A DNA stretch of 64,000 nucleotides from Pseudoclavibacter sp. 13-3. Its GTDB lineage: Bacteria; Actinomycetota; Actinomycetes; Actinomycetales; Microbacteriaceae. The notes under the pieces are model-generated. The model was not told where the DNA came from and did not search any database. It worked only from the letters and a program-made list of their open reading frames with translations. This document shows positions 35,143 to 45,080 of this stretch, in pieces. The DNA lies in the NCBI RefSeq assembly GCF_021168475.1, contig NZ_JAJOZT010000002.1, positions 1-64,000 of the forward strand, in the 5' to 3' direction. Position numbers and translations under genes: made by a program. The number at the start of each line of letters is the position of its first letter. Position 1 is the first letter of the stretch.

Positions 35143-37089
35143 TCAGATGTCCAGGAAGCGCACGTCTTTCGCGTTGGTCTGGATGAAGGTGCGTCGGGAG
35201 TCGACGTCTTCACCCATCAGCACCGAGAACACCTCGTCGGCCTGGGCCGCGTCTTCGAGCTGCACCTGCAGCAGCGTGCGCGACTCGGGGTTCATGGTGG
35301 TCTCCCAGAGCTCTTCGTAGTTCATCTCGCCGAGGCCCTTGTACCGCTGAATGCCGGAATCCTTCGGCAGACGGTGACCCGCGCCCTTGCCCTCGGCGAG
35401 CAGCTCGTCGCGCTCTTCGTCGGAGTAGGCGAACTCGTGCTCGCGGTCGCTCCATTTGAGTCGATACAGCGGCGGCTGGGCGAGGAAGACGTGGCCCTGC
35501 TCGATCAGCGGCCGCATGTAGCGGAAGAAGAACGTGAGCAGCAGCGTCGCGATGTGCGCGCCGTCGACGTCGGCGTCGCTCATCAGCACGATCTTGTGGT
35601 AGCGCAGCTTGTCGTAGTTGAACTCCTCGCCGATGCCGGCGCCGAAAGCCGTGATCATGGCCTGGATCTCGTTGTTCTGCAGCGCTCGATCGAGCCTGGC
35701 CTTCTCGACGTTCAGAATCTTGCCTCGCAGCGGCAGAATCGCCTGCGTCTCGGGGTTTCGACCCTGCACGGCAGAGCCGCCGGCCGAGTCGCCCTCGACG
35801 AGGAAGATCTCGCAGATCTCTGCGTTCTTCGACGAGCAGTCTTTGAGCTTGCCGGGCATGCCGCCCGACTCGAGCACACTCTTGCGCCGGGTGGCCTCAC
35901 GGGCCTTGCGGGCGGCGAGACGCGCCTGCGAGGCCTGCATGCCTTTGCGCACGATGTCTTTGGCCTGTTGGGGGTTGCGGTCGAACCAGTCGGCGAGCTG
36001 CTCGCCGGTGACCTTCTGCACGAACGCCTTGGCTTCGGTGTTGCCGAGCTTCGTCTTGGTCTGGCCCTCGAACTGGGGTTCGCCGAGCTTGATCGAGACG
36101 ACGGCGGTGAGTCCCTCTCGCACATCGTCGCCAGAGAGGTTCTCGTCTTTGTCTTTGAGAATGCCCTTCTCGCGCCCGTACTTGTTGATCAGCGTGGTGA
36201 GCGCCGCGCGGAAGCCCTCTTCGTGCGTGCCGCCCTCGTAGGTGTTGATCGTGTTGGCGTAGGTGTGCACGCTCTCGGTGTAGGCAGTCGTCCACTGCAT
36301 GGCCACCTCGAGCGACAGGCGCTTCTCGGCGTCTTCGGCCTCGAAATCGATCACGGGCTCGTTGATGACCTCGGCCTTCTTGGTCGAGTTCAGAAACTCG
36401 ACGTAGTCGACCAGGCCGCGCTCATAGTGGTACTTGACCTCGACGGGCTCTTCGCCGCGCAGATCGGTGAGGGTGATGGTCAGACCCTTGTTCAGGAAGG
36501 CCATCTGCTGAAAGCGCTGACGCAGCGTCTCGAAGTCGTAGACCACCGTCTCGAAGATCTCGGAGTCGGCCCAGAACGTCTGGGACGTGCCGGTCTCTGT
36601 GGTGGCCTCGCCCCGCTCGAGCGGGGCGACGGGCTGTCCGCCGTCGCGGAACGACTGGCGCCACACGTATCCGTCACGTCTGACGGCGGTCTCGACCCGG
36701 TGCGACAGCGCGTTGACGACCGAGATGCCGACACCGTGCAGACCGCCCGAGACGGCATAGCCGCCGCCGCCGAACTTGCCGCCTGCGTGCAGCACCGTCA
36801 TGACGACCTCGACGGTCGACTTGTGCTCGGTGGGGTGCTCGGCGACCGGAATGCCGCGCCCGTTGTCGACCACGCGCACGCCGTTGTCGGGCAGCAGCGT
36901 CACCTCGATGTGCGTGGCGAACCCGGCGAGGGCCTCATCGACGCCGTTGTCGACGACTTCGTACACCAGATGGTGCAGCCCGCGCGGGCCGGTCGATCCG
37001 ATGTACATTCCGGGGCGTTTGCGAACCGCCTCCAGGCCTTCGAGAACGGTGATGTCACTGGCATCGTAGGAATGCGGCTCTTGAGTCAT
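35143..37089 (-). CDS. gyrB: DNA gyrase subunit B
   Basis: GyrB supplies ATPase and Toprim functions. Visible are the GHKL ATP-binding motifs ([37 protein letters not shown]), the Toprim EGDSAGGS and DADVDGAHI metal motifs, [10 protein letters not shown] and the C-terminal [11 protein letters not shown] start at ATG 37089 (AGGAG upstream), giving 648 residues, normal for actinobacteria. gyrA follows after 81 bp. Confidence 0.97.
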   Translation of the reverse strand: MTQEPHSYDASDITVLEGLEAVRKRPGMYIGSTGPRGLHHLVYEVVDNGVDEALAGFATHIEVTLLPDNGVRVVDNGRGIPVAEHPTEHKSTVEVVMTVLHAGGKFGGGGYAVSGGLHGVGISVVNALSHRVETAVRRDGYVWRQSFRDGGQPVAPLERGEATTETGTSQTFWADSEIFETVVYDFETLRQRFQQMAFLNKGLTITLTDLRGEEPVEVKYHYERGLVDYVEFLNSTKKAEVINEPVIDFEAEDAEKRLSLEVAMQWTTAYTESVHTYANTINTYEGGTHEEGFRAALTTLINKYGREKGILKDKDENLSGDDVREGLTAVVSIKLGEPQFEGQTKTKLGNTEAKAFVQKVTGEQLADWFDRNPQQAKDIVRKGMQASQARLAARKAREATRRKSVLESGGMPGKLKDCSSKNAEICEIFLVEGDSAGGSAVQGRNPETQAILPLRGKILNVEKARLDRALQNNEIQAMITAFGAGIGEEFNYDKLRYHKIVLMSDADVDGAHIATLLLTFFFRYMRPLIEQGHVFLAQPPLYRLKWSDREHEFAYSDEERDELLAEGKGAGHRLPKDSGIQRYKGLGEMNYEELWETTMNPESRTLLQVQLEDAAQADEVFSVLMGEDVDSRRTFIQTNAKDVRFLDI

Positions 37090-37159
37090 CGCGACGTGGT
37101 GCTCCTGGTTCTGTGGTGTGACCGACTCTGACGCAGAATCGTCACAGCCCAACTCGCCC

Positions 37160-37168
37160 ATTCTATCA
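37160..37168 (-). promoter_or_regulatory. Putative extended -10 promoter of gyrB
   Basis: Read on the minus strand, TGATAGAAT gives a TG-extended -10 (TAGAAT at 37165-37160), about 65 nt before the gyrB start codon allowing for the transcription start. No clear -35 is seen. Confidence 0.4.
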
Positions 37169-37277
37169 AGAATCCGCCTCAACGGGCCGTACCGCACCCT
37201 CAGAGCGATTCACCGTGCCTCCGCGTACTCACCCACGCCAGAGAGACGGGTTCGCGTTGAGACGCCGCTGGCACGAT

Positions 37278-37811
37278 TCACCCGTAGGTGTCTCGCGGCC
37301 CGCGCCCGTTCACCGAGCGGATGCCTCGCTTCCACGAGGGCGCATCCGGCCCGATGAAGCGCATGTCGGTGACCTCGACCTCGGGCAGCAGCTCGGCGAT
37401 GCGGCCGATCAGCCGGCTCTTCATCAACCGCAGGCTCGCCGCCCACGAGGTCGATTCGCAGCGCACCTCGACCACGGTTCCGTTGAGCCTCGCGCTGGTG
37501 CGCTGCGCGACGTCCTCGCCCACGATCGTGTGCCATTCGCTCGCCAGCCGCGCCTTCTCGAGCGTCGGCTCCCAGCCGCGATCCTGGGCGAGGCGACCGA
37601 GCACCTGCCCGATGCCGCGAAAGTCGCGACCGGCGGCGAAGGGCTCGTCCGACCCGTCGCCGCGCAGATTCCGGCTGCCCGGTCGGGCGCCGCGGCGGGC
37701 GAAGACGCGTCGCATGCGCAGATAGACGAGGGATGCCTCATCGCGGATCTCGGCCACCGTCACCTCGCTCTGCACTCGGGCGCGCGTCGTCTGCACTCGG
37801 GGCCGCAGCAT
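37278..37811 (-). CDS. dciA: DciA-like protein (DUF721), putative replicative-helicase loader
   Basis: The 177-residue protein has the DUF721 core (EWHTIVGEDVAQRTSARLNG, VVEVRCESTSWAASLRLM) and the conserved C-terminal GRGPRDTYG of actinobacterial members. DciA proteins help load DnaB helicase where DnaC/DnaI is absent. The start at ATG 37811 is behind GGAG and overlaps recF by 74 bp; a GTG at 37763 is an alternative. Its place between recF and gyrB is standard. Confidence 0.88.
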   Translation of the reverse strand: MLRPRVQTTRARVQSEVTVAEIRDEASLVYLRMRRVFARRGARPGSRNLRGDGSDEPFAAGRDFRGIGQVLGRLAQDRGWEPTLEKARLASEWHTIVGEDVAQRTSARLNGTVVEVRCESTSWAASLRLMKSRLIGRIAELLPEVEVTDMRFIGPDAPSWKRGIRSVNGRGPRDTYG

Positions 37812-38970
37812 CCTGCGCTCCGACTTCGACGTTGCCGTAGACGACCCCGTCGCCGGTCAGCTCGCCGTGAGCGACGTGCACCGTTCTCGTCTCACGATCG
37901 CCGAAGCTCGGCACGTCGTCAAGCACCGCAGCGGTGATCAGCACCTGCTCGTAGCCTGCCGCCAGCTCGATGAGACGGCTGCGCCGAGCGCTGTCGAGCT
38001 CGGCGAACACGTCGTCGAGAATGAGCACAGGGTCGCCTGCTGGAGAGGCCTGGCGCAGCGCTTCGGCTCCGGCGAGCCGCAGTGCGAGAGCCAGCGACCA
38101 GCTCTCGCCGTGGCTCGCATACTCACGGGCGGGCAGGTCGTTGATCGACAGCAGCAGGTCGTCGCGATGCGGCCCGACCGTGGTGACGCCTCGGTCGAGG
38201 TCGGTGTCGCGGGCGGCGCGCAGGCGCTCGGCGAACGCGGTGCGCACATGCTCGATGTCGTCTGGGCGGTCGGCCGCAGTGTTCGTGACCAGCTGCGCTG
38301 TGGCCCTGGCATCGGTGTCGGCGATGAGGTCGTAGAGGCGGTTGAGCGGTTCGGCCAGGCGTGCCACCAGATCGGCGCGCTGCACCAGCAGCTGGGCCCC
38401 GAGGTCGACGAGCTGCTCATCCCAGATGTCAAGGGTGTTGAGCCCTGCAGCCGCGGTGCGTGCCGCCCGCGCTGACTTGAGCAGGGTGTTGCGCTGCCGC
38501 AGCACACGCTCATAGTCGCCGAGCGTCTCGGCGAAACGGGCTCGGGTTCCGATGCAGAGCTCGTCGAGAGCGCGACGCCGCACCTCGGGACCGCCCTTGA
38601 CGAGGGCGAGATCTTCGGGCGCGAAGAGCACCGTCGAGAACTGCCCCTGCGCCTCGCCGACGCGTTTGGGTGCGCGGTTGATGCGGATGCGATTGGGGCC
38701 GTCGAGATTCAGCTGCGCGTCGATCTGCAGCTGGCGCCCCTCGTGCAGCACCGTCGCACGCACCACGGCCTGGCGCCGGCCGGCACGCACCATGGGTGCG
38801 TTGCTCGAGACCCGGTGCGAGCCGAACACCGAAAGATAGCGCACAGCCTCGACGAGGTTGGTCTTGCCCTGGCCGTTACGACCGGCGAAGACCCAGATCT
38901 GTGGCCCCAGCGTGAGCTCGGCGCGCGTGTAGTTGCGAAAGTCGTGCACCTGAAGCGACTGCACGTACAC
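37738..38970 (-). CDS. recF: DNA replication/repair protein RecF
   Basis: RecF is an SMC-like ATPase that helps load RecA at gaps. Features: HDFRNYTRAEL, P-loop GRNGQGKT at residues 30-37, a long helical middle and the signature/Walker B region (SWSLALALRLAGAEAL, PVLILDDVFAELD). The start is GTG 38970, nine bases after the dnaN stop. The last ~35 residues are a charged Ala/Arg/Asp-rich tail overlapping dciA. Confidence 0.95.
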   Translation of the reverse strand: MYVQSLQVHDFRNYTRAELTLGPQIWVFAGRNGQGKTNLVEAVRYLSVFGSHRVSSNAPMVRAGRRQAVVRATVLHEGRQLQIDAQLNLDGPNRIRINRAPKRVGEAQGQFSTVLFAPEDLALVKGGPEVRRRALDELCIGTRARFAETLGDYERVLRQRNTLLKSARAARTAAAGLNTLDIWDEQLVDLGAQLLVQRADLVARLAEPLNRLYDLIADTDARATAQLVTNTAADRPDDIEHVRTAFAERLRAARDTDLDRGVTTVGPHRDDLLLSINDLPAREYASHGESWSLALALRLAGAEALRQASPAGDPVLILDDVFAELDSARRSRLIELAAGYEQVLITAAVLDDVPSFGDRETRTVHVAHGELTGDGVVYGNVEVGAQDAAAPSADDARPSAERGDGGRDPR

Positions 38971-38979
38971 AGCGGCTCG

Positions 38980-40119
38980 CTAGCGCAGCAGCAGATTCGG
39001 CTGCAGCAGGTACTTGAACGCACCGGGCTGCTCGCCGTCTTTGCTGGTCTGGCCGGTGATCAGCACAGGGCCGGGCTTGTGCGGGTTGTCGGTCTTGGTG
39101 AAGGCCATCTTGGCGAACTCGCAGCGGGTGGAGTTCAGACCGTCGATCAGAAACTGCGGCTTCATCGAGATGACGACCTCGTCGCCGGTGAGGAACGCCT
39201 CGACGCGCTCCCGAGCCTGTGCCTGGTCGTTGCCGGCCGCGTCGAGCGTGACGCCGTCGAGGTTGAAGGTGAAGCGCAGCGGGCTCTCACGATCGAGCAC
39301 CAGCGAGACGCGGCGCACGGCCTCGATCAGCTCGGCGGTGTTGACCACGGCGTAGTTCTCGACGGTCTCGGGGAACAGACGGCGCACGGGCGGGTAGTTG
39401 CCCTTGATCAGCAGCGAGGTGACGGTGCGTCGGTTCGCGCTGAACGCGATGATCTCGCGATCGTCGTTCTTGATCAGAGCGACCTTGACGCTGCCCTGGT
39501 GGGCGAAGGTCTTGGCGACCTCGTTGAGTGTGCGGGCAGGCACCAGGGCGTTGCCCTCGGCCTGGCCGTCGTTGTTCCACTCGATGCCGCGCACCGCGAC
39601 GCGGTAGCGGTCGGTGGCCAGGAAGGTCAGTTCGCTCTCGTCGATCTCGATCTGCACACCGGTGATGACCGGGGTGACGTCGTCTCGCGAGGCGGCGACG
39701 GCGACCTGGGCGATCGCATCGGCGAACTTCTCTGCGTCGACGGTGCCGACCCACTGGTCGATCTGCGGCAGGCTCGGGTACTCCTCGAGCGGCATGGTGT
39801 AGAGCTCGAAGCGCGCAGCGCCGCTGACGACCAGCAGCTTGCCGTCTTCGAGCGAGAGGGTGACGTCGTCACCGGGAAGCTTCGACGAGATGTCGGCGAG
39901 CAGACGGCCGCTGACCAGCACGCTGCCCTCGGTCTCGATGTCTGCGGCCACAGCGGTCTGCGATGAGACCTCGTAGTCGAAGGTGGCCAGATGCAGGTCG
40001 CCGCCATGCGCTTCGAGTAGAACGCCCCCGAGAATCGGCAGGGTCGTGCGCTGCGGCAGCAGCTTCACCGCGAAAGAGACAGCCTCTGCGAGCAGGTCAC
40101 GGTTGATCTGGAGTTTCAC
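38980..40119 (-). CDS. dnaN: DNA polymerase III beta sliding clamp
   Basis: The 379-residue protein has the three clamp domains: MKLQINRDLLAEAVSFAVKL start, LLADISSKLPGDDV, and a C-terminal end PVLITG with the hydrophobic YLLQPNLLLR. I place the start at GTG 40119 behind AGAGAGGC; longer readings have no clamp homology. It is the first gene left of oriC in the dnaN-recF-dciA-gyrBA order. Confidence 0.96.
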   Translation of the reverse strand: MKLQINRDLLAEAVSFAVKLLPQRTTLPILGGVLLEAHGGDLHLATFDYEVSSQTAVAADIETEGSVLVSGRLLADISSKLPGDDVTLSLEDGKLLVVSGAARFELYTMPLEEYPSLPQIDQWVGTVDAEKFADAIAQVAVAASRDDVTPVITGVQIEIDESELTFLATDRYRVAVRGIEWNNDGQAEGNALVPARTLNEVAKTFAHQGSVKVALIKNDDREIIAFSANRRTVTSLLIKGNYPPVRRLFPETVENYAVVNTAELIEAVRRVSLVLDRESPLRFTFNLDGVTLDAAGNDQAQARERVEAFLTGDEVVISMKPQFLIDGLNSTRCEFAKMAFTKTDNPHKPGPVLITGQTSKDGEQPGAFKYLLQPNLLLR

Positions 40120-41155
40120 GGATGCCTCTCTGTCGGAACTGCTGTCTTGGCCGGCGCATACCGGTGCACTCGTGCGAGGTCTCGTCGCTGAGACGATCGT
40201 CTTCGGCCTGGTGTGCGGCGTGTCGCCGATCACAGGCACGGAGGTACTGGTATGCGCGTGAGCGCACCCACCATCTTCGCACAATTCCGTGCCGACACAA
40301 TTCTGGTGTGTTCGCGTGCGAGTCAGGTGCTCTGTAGATGCCGCTGGAACCTCGCTGAAGACTGTGCAGAGCTGTTGTACCAGATCTGAGACGTCTGAAC
40401 AGACGTTCCTTATTGAGAATCAGCAAGTGAGCGACCGCAGTCGCTCCCGATCAGCACATCGCTCGGGCGTCGGCCGACGACGAGAGTCGAGGTTCGTAGA
40501 GAGTTCGCTGTTGAAAGATGTAACTCTGCAAGGTTAACAACGCTTGTGGATTCCGTGCATGACCGGCTGTCGGCTAGAGAAAACGTGGGAACGACATCGA
40601 TGTAGTTTGTGCACAGCTTGTGGAGAGCACTGTGGAGAAAAAGCGGCTGCTCTGTTCGAGAATGTGGTCTGTGCACAAAACGGGCCGATTTCTCCCCAGT
40701 TTTCCCCAGTTATCCACAGATCTGTGGAGAGTTTTGTGGATAAAGTCGTGATTTCGCGGGTTTTCCGAGTTATCCACAGGGTGTGGACAAACCCGTGGAT
40801 AGTTGGGTTCGCCGAGAACTACATCTGTGTAACTTGTGGAATTCACCTGTGGATTGTGGATAACTCGATTGCCTTCCAGAAACCTGTCGTTCACCTTTTG
40901 GGGTCTCCAGGTGCCGGCGTCTCGCGAGAGCTATTCGTCTCCGCCGCGAGCCGAGGCAGCGTGTTCAGAACCCAGCGTGTTCCGGGGCAGAGGCAGACGA
41001 GGTGCGAGAAAGACCGGTGCCCGGCCCGAGGTGGATGGTGTTGTGGGTCGCCCTCGTGTGAGAGGAGGGCTGGATGCAGAAGAGGCTGGCGCCGACTCAC
41101 CCCGGCCCTCCAGCTGAGCGAGGCGCTGCAGGGCCTGTGAGGCCGCGCACGCGGT
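40120..41155. other. oriC: oriC: dnaA-dnaN intergenic replication origin
   Basis: This 1,036-bp non-coding region between dnaN and dnaA is AT-richer than its surroundings and holds DnaA boxes. Perfect TTATCCACA boxes are at 40710 (+), 40735 (-), 40770 (+) and 40855 (-), and a TTGTCCACA is at 40782 (-). Weaker 7-of-9 matches occur at 40545, 40794 and 40848. The two plus-strand boxes lie exactly 60 bp apart in similar contexts (TTTTCC..AGTTATCCACAG). The stretch 40390-40560 (including AAGGTTAACAACGC) is a possible unwinding element. The part 40890-41155 next to dnaA has no boxes or gene that I can see. Confidence 0.93.
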
Positions 41156-42766
41156 CTAGCGGTGCGCCTGCTTCACTGCGGTCGAGATATCGGTCACCTG
41201 GGTGTAGATGTTCCGCTTCTCCTGCATCAGGCGCGAGATCTTGTTGTTGGCATACATCACGGTCGTGTGATCGCGGTTGCCGAAGATCTGCCCGATCTTG
41301 GGCAGCGAGAGGCTGGTGAGCTCACGGCAGATGTACATCGCGATCTGACGAGCCAGGGCGATCTGCTGCGACCGCGAGGTGCCCACGATGTCGTTGACGC
41401 TCAACGAGAAATAGGTCGCCGTGGTCTGAATGATCGTGTCCGGGTCGACCAGATTGTCGTCGGCCAGCGTGATCATGTCTTTGAGCGCGGTCTGGGCCAG
41501 GGGAAAATCGATCGGCTTCTGCTCGATGCTCGCATAGGCGATCACACGCAGCAGCGTGCCCTCGAGTTCGCGAATGTTCGACGACACCTTGCTGGCGATC
41601 AGCTCCAGGATGTCGCCGGGAACCTCCATCTGCTCGCTCTCAGCCTTGCGTCGCAGAATCGCGATGCGCGTCTCGAGATCGGGCGCCTGCACATCGGTCG
41701 TGAGGCCCCACTCGAACCGCGAGGTCATACGCTCCTGAAAGCCGGTCAGCTGTTTGGGCGGCAGGTCGCTGGTGATCACCAGCTGCTTGTTGTGATCGTG
41801 CAGGTTGTTGAAGGTGTGGAAGAAGGCCTCCTGCGTGGAGTCCTTTCCCTGCAGAAACTGGATGTCGTCGATGAGCAGCACGTCGATGTCGCGGTAGCGA
41901 GACTGGAACTCGGCCGCCTCGTTGCGCTGAATCGAGTTGATGAAGTCGTTGGTGAACTCCTCAGAGCTCACATAGAGCACCCGGATGTCGGGAAACAGGC
42001 TGATCGCGTAGTGACCGATCGCGTGCAGCAGATGCGTCTTGCCCAGCCCCGACTCGCCGTAGATGAAGAGAGGGTTGTACGCCTTGGCCGGAGTCTCGGC
42101 GACAGCGAACGCCGCAGCGTGCGCGAAACGGTTCGAGGCGCCGATCACGAAGCTGTCGAAGGTGTACTTCGGGTTGAGCCGATTGCCGTTGCCGCCGGCC
42201 GTCGGCTTGGGGGCGGTCGCCTGCACGGTCGGCACACTCGGTCGAATCGGTGCCGGAGGCGGCGGCGCCGAGGGCTGTGCGGCGGATGCGGCACTTGCCT
42301 CCGTCTTGGAAGCGTCGGTCGTGAAACGGCCGGCGGCGCTCGGGGCCGTAGCTCCGAGCTGGGACGCGACTGACGCATCCGCAGTCGATGAGGGAGCCGG
42401 AGGATGCGGATCGATGTCGAGCGCGTGCAGACTCGGCTGCCTGGTCGAGGGCTTCTGCGGCGCCTGCTTGCTGACCATCTCGCGCAGCGACGAGTTGACG
42501 ACCACGGCGAAGCTCGTGATGGCGGGACCGTCGGGCTGAACTGTGGTGAGCGCACGCATCACGGCGTTGCGCGCCCGGTGCTCGATCATCTCGCGGGCGA
42601 GCTCGTCGGGCACCTCGAGAAGAATGGTGTCGCCGATGGCGCCTTTGGGGTGGATCAGGCCGATGAAGCCAGAGAGCTGACCGGTGATGTCGGGGTCGGA
42701 CTGCAGGGCGGCAGCCGTCTGCTGCCAGAAGCCCTCCGGGTCTGCTGTCGCATCGATCTGCGGCAT
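41156..42766 (-). CDS. dnaA: Chromosomal replication initiator DnaA
   Basis: The 536-residue protein has domain I (about 1-95), a Pro/Ala-rich linker (about 100-200), the AAA+ domain with P-loop GESGLGKT (237-244), [12 protein letters not shown], sensor motifs, and a C-terminal DNA-binding domain with the [12 protein letters not shown] signature. I start at ATG 42766, seven bases after GGGAG; a GTG at 42790 adds eight residues. It binds the boxes in the adjoining oriC and probably those in its own leader. Confidence 0.97.
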   Translation of the reverse strand: MPQIDATADPEGFWQQTAAALQSDPDITGQLSGFIGLIHPKGAIGDTILLEVPDELAREMIEHRARNAVMRALTTVQPDGPAITSFAVVVNSSLREMVSKQAPQKPSTRQPSLHALDIDPHPPAPSSTADASVASQLGATAPSAAGRFTTDASKTEASAASAAQPSAPPPPAPIRPSVPTVQATAPKPTAGGNGNRLNPKYTFDSFVIGASNRFAHAAAFAVAETPAKAYNPLFIYGESGLGKTHLLHAIGHYAISLFPDIRVLYVSSEEFTNDFINSIQRNEAAEFQSRYRDIDVLLIDDIQFLQGKDSTQEAFFHTFNNLHDHNKQLVITSDLPPKQLTGFQERMTSRFEWGLTTDVQAPDLETRIAILRRKAESEQMEVPGDILELIASKVSSNIRELEGTLLRVIAYASIEQKPIDFPLAQTALKDMITLADDNLVDPDTIIQTTATYFSLSVNDIVGTSRSQQIALARQIAMYICRELTSLSLPKIGQIFGNRDHTTVMYANNKISRLMQEKRNIYTQVTDISTAVKQAHR

Positions 42767-42802
42767 GATGCACTCCCGGCCCTTTTTCACGATTCCACAA
42801 GG

Positions 42803-42832
42803 TTATGCACAGGATTACCCACATGTGTATAA
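42803..42832. promoter_or_regulatory. Three near-consensus DnaA boxes in the dnaA leader
   Basis: TTATGCACA (42803-42811), TTACCCACA (42815-42823) and, reversed, TTATACACA (42824-42832) each differ from TTATCCACA at one position. They lie 37-66 bp before the dnaA ATG, between it and the predicted promoter, as expected for autoregulation. Confidence 0.65.
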
Positions 42833-42867
42833 CTGTGGAAAGCCACTCGTATTGAGTCGCTCCGGAT

Positions 42868-42896
42868 ACGCTAGCGCGGTCAGATGCTCTTCGCAA
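42868..42896 (-). promoter_or_regulatory. Predicted dnaA promoter
   Basis: On the minus strand TTGCGA (42896-42891), a 17-bp spacer and TAGCGT (42873-42868) form a sigma-70-type promoter. The leader of about 95 nt would contain the DnaA boxes. Confidence 0.5.
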
Positions 42897-42979
42897 ATCT
42901 TACTGAGCGGATTTCGGCGTGTCAGAACCGGGTTTCGCCGGTTCTGTGTGCATGATTGTGGATTGTCATGTTTGTCGGC

Positions 42980-43008
42980 TTGACCTGTACGGGGTTGATC
43001 GGTAGGTT
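42980..43008 (+). promoter_or_regulatory. Predicted rpmH promoter
   Basis: TTGACC (42980-42985), a 17-bp spacer and TAGGTT (43003-43008) give a good housekeeping promoter. The start would fall about 50 bp before the rpmH ATG. The remainder of the dnaA-rpmH gap (42767-43065) holds the dnaA promoter and DnaA boxes. Confidence 0.6.
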
Positions 43009-43065
43009 TAACCGCTAGTTGCCCGAGTATATCGGCATGCCCTTTTACCATCTTTCGGAGAGATC

Positions 43066-43203
43066 ATGAGCAAGAGAACGTTTCAGCCCAACAACCGTCG
43101 TCGCGCCAAGAAGCACGGCTTCCGCGCTCGTATGAGCACCCGCGCCGGCCGCTCGATTCTGTCGGCACGTCGTCGCAAGGGGCGCACCGAGCTCGCTGCG
43201 TAA
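43066..43203 (+). CDS. rpmH: 50S ribosomal protein L34
   Basis: The 45-residue basic protein [20 protein letters not shown]... ending TELAA is an unmistakable L34. The ribosome site CGGAGAG lies seven bases before ATG 43066. It starts the rightward rpmH-rnpA-yidD-yidC-jag-rsmG cluster. Confidence 0.97.
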   Translation: MSKRTFQPNNRRRAKKHGFRARMSTRAGRSILSARRRKGRTELAA

Positions 43204-43208
43204 CACGC

Positions 43209-43559
43209 ATGCTCGACCGACCGCATCGACTGAGAACATCCGCTGATTTCTCCAGAGTGAGTCGTCGCGGTCGCCGTCGTGGCACCATGCATCTGTTGGT
43301 GCATCTGCTGGCCACCGATGACGACACGACCACGAGAATCGGGTTCGTCACCAGCCGGGCGGTCGGTAATGCCGTTCACCGCAACCTCGTCAAGCGCAGG
43401 CTGCGCGAGATCGCTCACGAACTCCTCGACACGATTCCCACGGGATGGCTGATCGTCGTTCGAGCGAAGCCCAACGCAGCGCGTGCCACCTATGCCGAGC
43501 TTCGTCGCGAGGTTCGCAGTGCCGTGCTCGGTCGTACCGAATCGAAGAGGGCATCATGA
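43209..43559 (+). CDS. rnpA: Ribonuclease P protein component
   Basis: The 116-residue basic protein has the RnpA signature region (GNAVHRNLVKRRLREI) and the opening RPHRLRTSADFSRVSRRGRR. It binds RNase P RNA to mature tRNA 5' ends. It starts five bases after rpmH; its stop overlaps yidD by four bases. Confidence 0.95.
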   Translation: MLDRPHRLRTSADFSRVSRRGRRRGTMHLLVHLLATDDDTTTRIGFVTSRAVGNAVHRNLVKRRLREIAHELLDTIPTGWLIVVRAKPNAARATYAELRREVRSAVLGRTESKRAS

Positions 43560-43894
43560 CGGTCAGCCCTGTGCCCTGCTCCACTCTGCTGTGCGAGGTC
43601 GGGGTCTTCGTCTGGACTGCGCCGCGTCGTCTCGCCGTTCTGGTGCTGCGCGGCTACCGCCGTTTCATCTCTCCGCTCTACGGAGACGTCTGCCGCTACT
43701 ATCCGACCTGCTCGGCCTATGCGCTCGAAGCCTATGCGCGCCGCGGGTTCGTGATCGGCACGGGACTCACTGTCTGGCGCCTGCTGCGCTGTCAGCCCTT
43801 CTCAGCCGGCGGCGTCGATCCGGTACCGCAGAGGCGGCATGAATCACAGCATGCGCATCACGACGACGGTCAGCACCGGCACCCGATGCAATGA
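43556..43894 (+). CDS. yidD: Membrane protein insertion efficiency factor YidD
   Basis: The 112-residue protein carries the YidD core: LRGYRRFISPLYG, the Cys-containing CRYYPTCSAYALEA, and LLRCQPFSAGGVDPVP. It aids YidC-dependent insertion. The ATG (43556) overlaps the rnpA stop. The His/Gln-rich tail after residue 95 is unusual. Confidence 0.94.
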   Translation: MTVSPVPCSTLLCEVGVFVWTAPRRLAVLVLRGYRRFISPLYGDVCRYYPTCSAYALEAYARRGFVIGTGLTVWRLLRCQPFSAGGVDPVPQRRHESQHAHHDDGQHRHPMQ

Positions 43895-43970
43895 CCAGAT
43901 CGTCGTGTCGAGACGTCGAGCGCTTGACACCCCAATGACCAGCTGACCGCTTCAGACGAAAGAAGAACAC

Positions 43971-45080
43971 GTGGATCTCATCGGTAGCATCCTGTGGCCC
44001 ATCAAATGGCTCATCGAGCTCGTGCTCGTGAGCTGGCACTGGGTCTGGGTCAACATCTTCGGCATGGGGGCATCTTCGGGCTGGGCATGGACGCTCTCGA
44101 TCATCGGGCTGGTGCTCATCGTGCGCGCTGCGATGATTCCGCTCTTCGTCAAACAGATCAAGTCTTCGAGAGCGTCGATGGAGCTCGCACCGAAGGTGCG
44201 TGCGCTGCAGCAGAAGTACAAGGGCAAGAAAGACCAGCTCTCACGGCAGGCGATGGCTCAAGAGCAGATGGCGCTCTACAAAGACGCGGGCACGAACCCG
44301 ATGGCCGGCTGCTTGCCCATGCTGGTGCAGATGCCGGTGTTCTTCGGCCTCTACACCGTGCTGCATGAGGCTGCTCAGGGGCACAGCGGCATCGGTGTGC
44401 TGAACGGCGATCTCGCCAATGACTTTCAGCATGGATCGATCTTCGGGGCACAGCTGTCAACCACACTGATGAACTCGATCAATGCTGATCCGATTCAGTG
44501 GCAGGTCGTACTGCTTGCCGTCGTGCTGGTGATCTTCATGGTCTCGTCGCAGCTCTACACGAGTATTCAGATCATGGGCAAGAACATCTCTGAAGAGACG
44601 AAGGCGTCTCCGATGTTCCGGCAGCAGAAGATGCTCATGTACGGCATGCCGTTCCTGATGATCTTCTCAGGCGTCGCTTTCCCCATCGGTCTGCTCATCT
44701 ACTGGTTCACCTCGAACCTCTGGACCATGGTGCAGCAGGCCATCGTCATTCGCAGCATGCCCACGCCGGGCAGTGTCGCCTACTTCGCACGTCAGAGTCG
44801 CCTCGAGGCCAAGGGCAAGCTGACCGATCGCCAGCGCGAAGAGCTCGCGAAGCACGAGGGCCGTGGCCAGGGGCAGCGTCAGCAGCCGGTCGGCAAGAGC
44901 CGCGCGAAGAAGCAGATCACCTCGCAGGGCGGTCAGTCGAACGAGCAGCAGGCCGGCGCGAACAGCGGCCAGTCACCCGAGAGCGCAAGCCATCAGGATG
45001 GCACGGGCCAGCAGAACTCCGGTCAGGGCAAGGGCAAAGGCTCGAAGTCGAGCCGAAGCAAGAGAAAGGGCAAGCGATGA
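43971..45080 (+). CDS. yidC: Membrane protein insertase YidC (Oxa1 family)
   Basis: The 369-residue protein starts at GTG 43971 and has about five membrane helices with the Oxa1/YidC hydrophilic-groove regions (RAAMIPLFVKQIKSSRASME, NPMAGCLPMLVQMPVFFGLY). It inserts membrane proteins with or without SecYEG. The last ~85 residues are a Gln/Ser/Lys-rich basic tail ending RSKRKGKR, likely to bind ribosomes. Its stop overlaps jag by four bases. Confidence 0.95.
   Translation: MDLIGSILWPIKWLIELVLVSWHWVWVNIFGMGASSGWAWTLSIIGLVLIVRAAMIPLFVKQIKSSRASMELAPKVRALQQKYKGKKDQLSRQAMAQEQMALYKDAGTNPMAGCLPMLVQMPVFFGLYTVLHEAAQGHSGIGVLNGDLANDFQHGSIFGAQLSTTLMNSINADPIQWQVVLLAVVLVIFMVSSQLYTSIQIMGKNISEETKASPMFRQQKMLMYGMPFLMIFSGVAFPIGLLIYWFTSNLWTMVQQAIVIRSMPTPGSVAYFARQSRLEAKGKLTDRQREELAKHEGRGQGQRQQPVGKSRAKKQITSQGGQSNEQQAGANSGQSPESASHQDGTGQQNSGQGKGKGSKSSRSKRKGKR

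Noticed and set aside
34945-37131. 728-codon open frame on the plus strand across gyrB
   Set aside because: It is the mirror of gyrB codons; composition is His/Leu/Val-rich with no family motif, whereas the minus strand is an intact gyrB.
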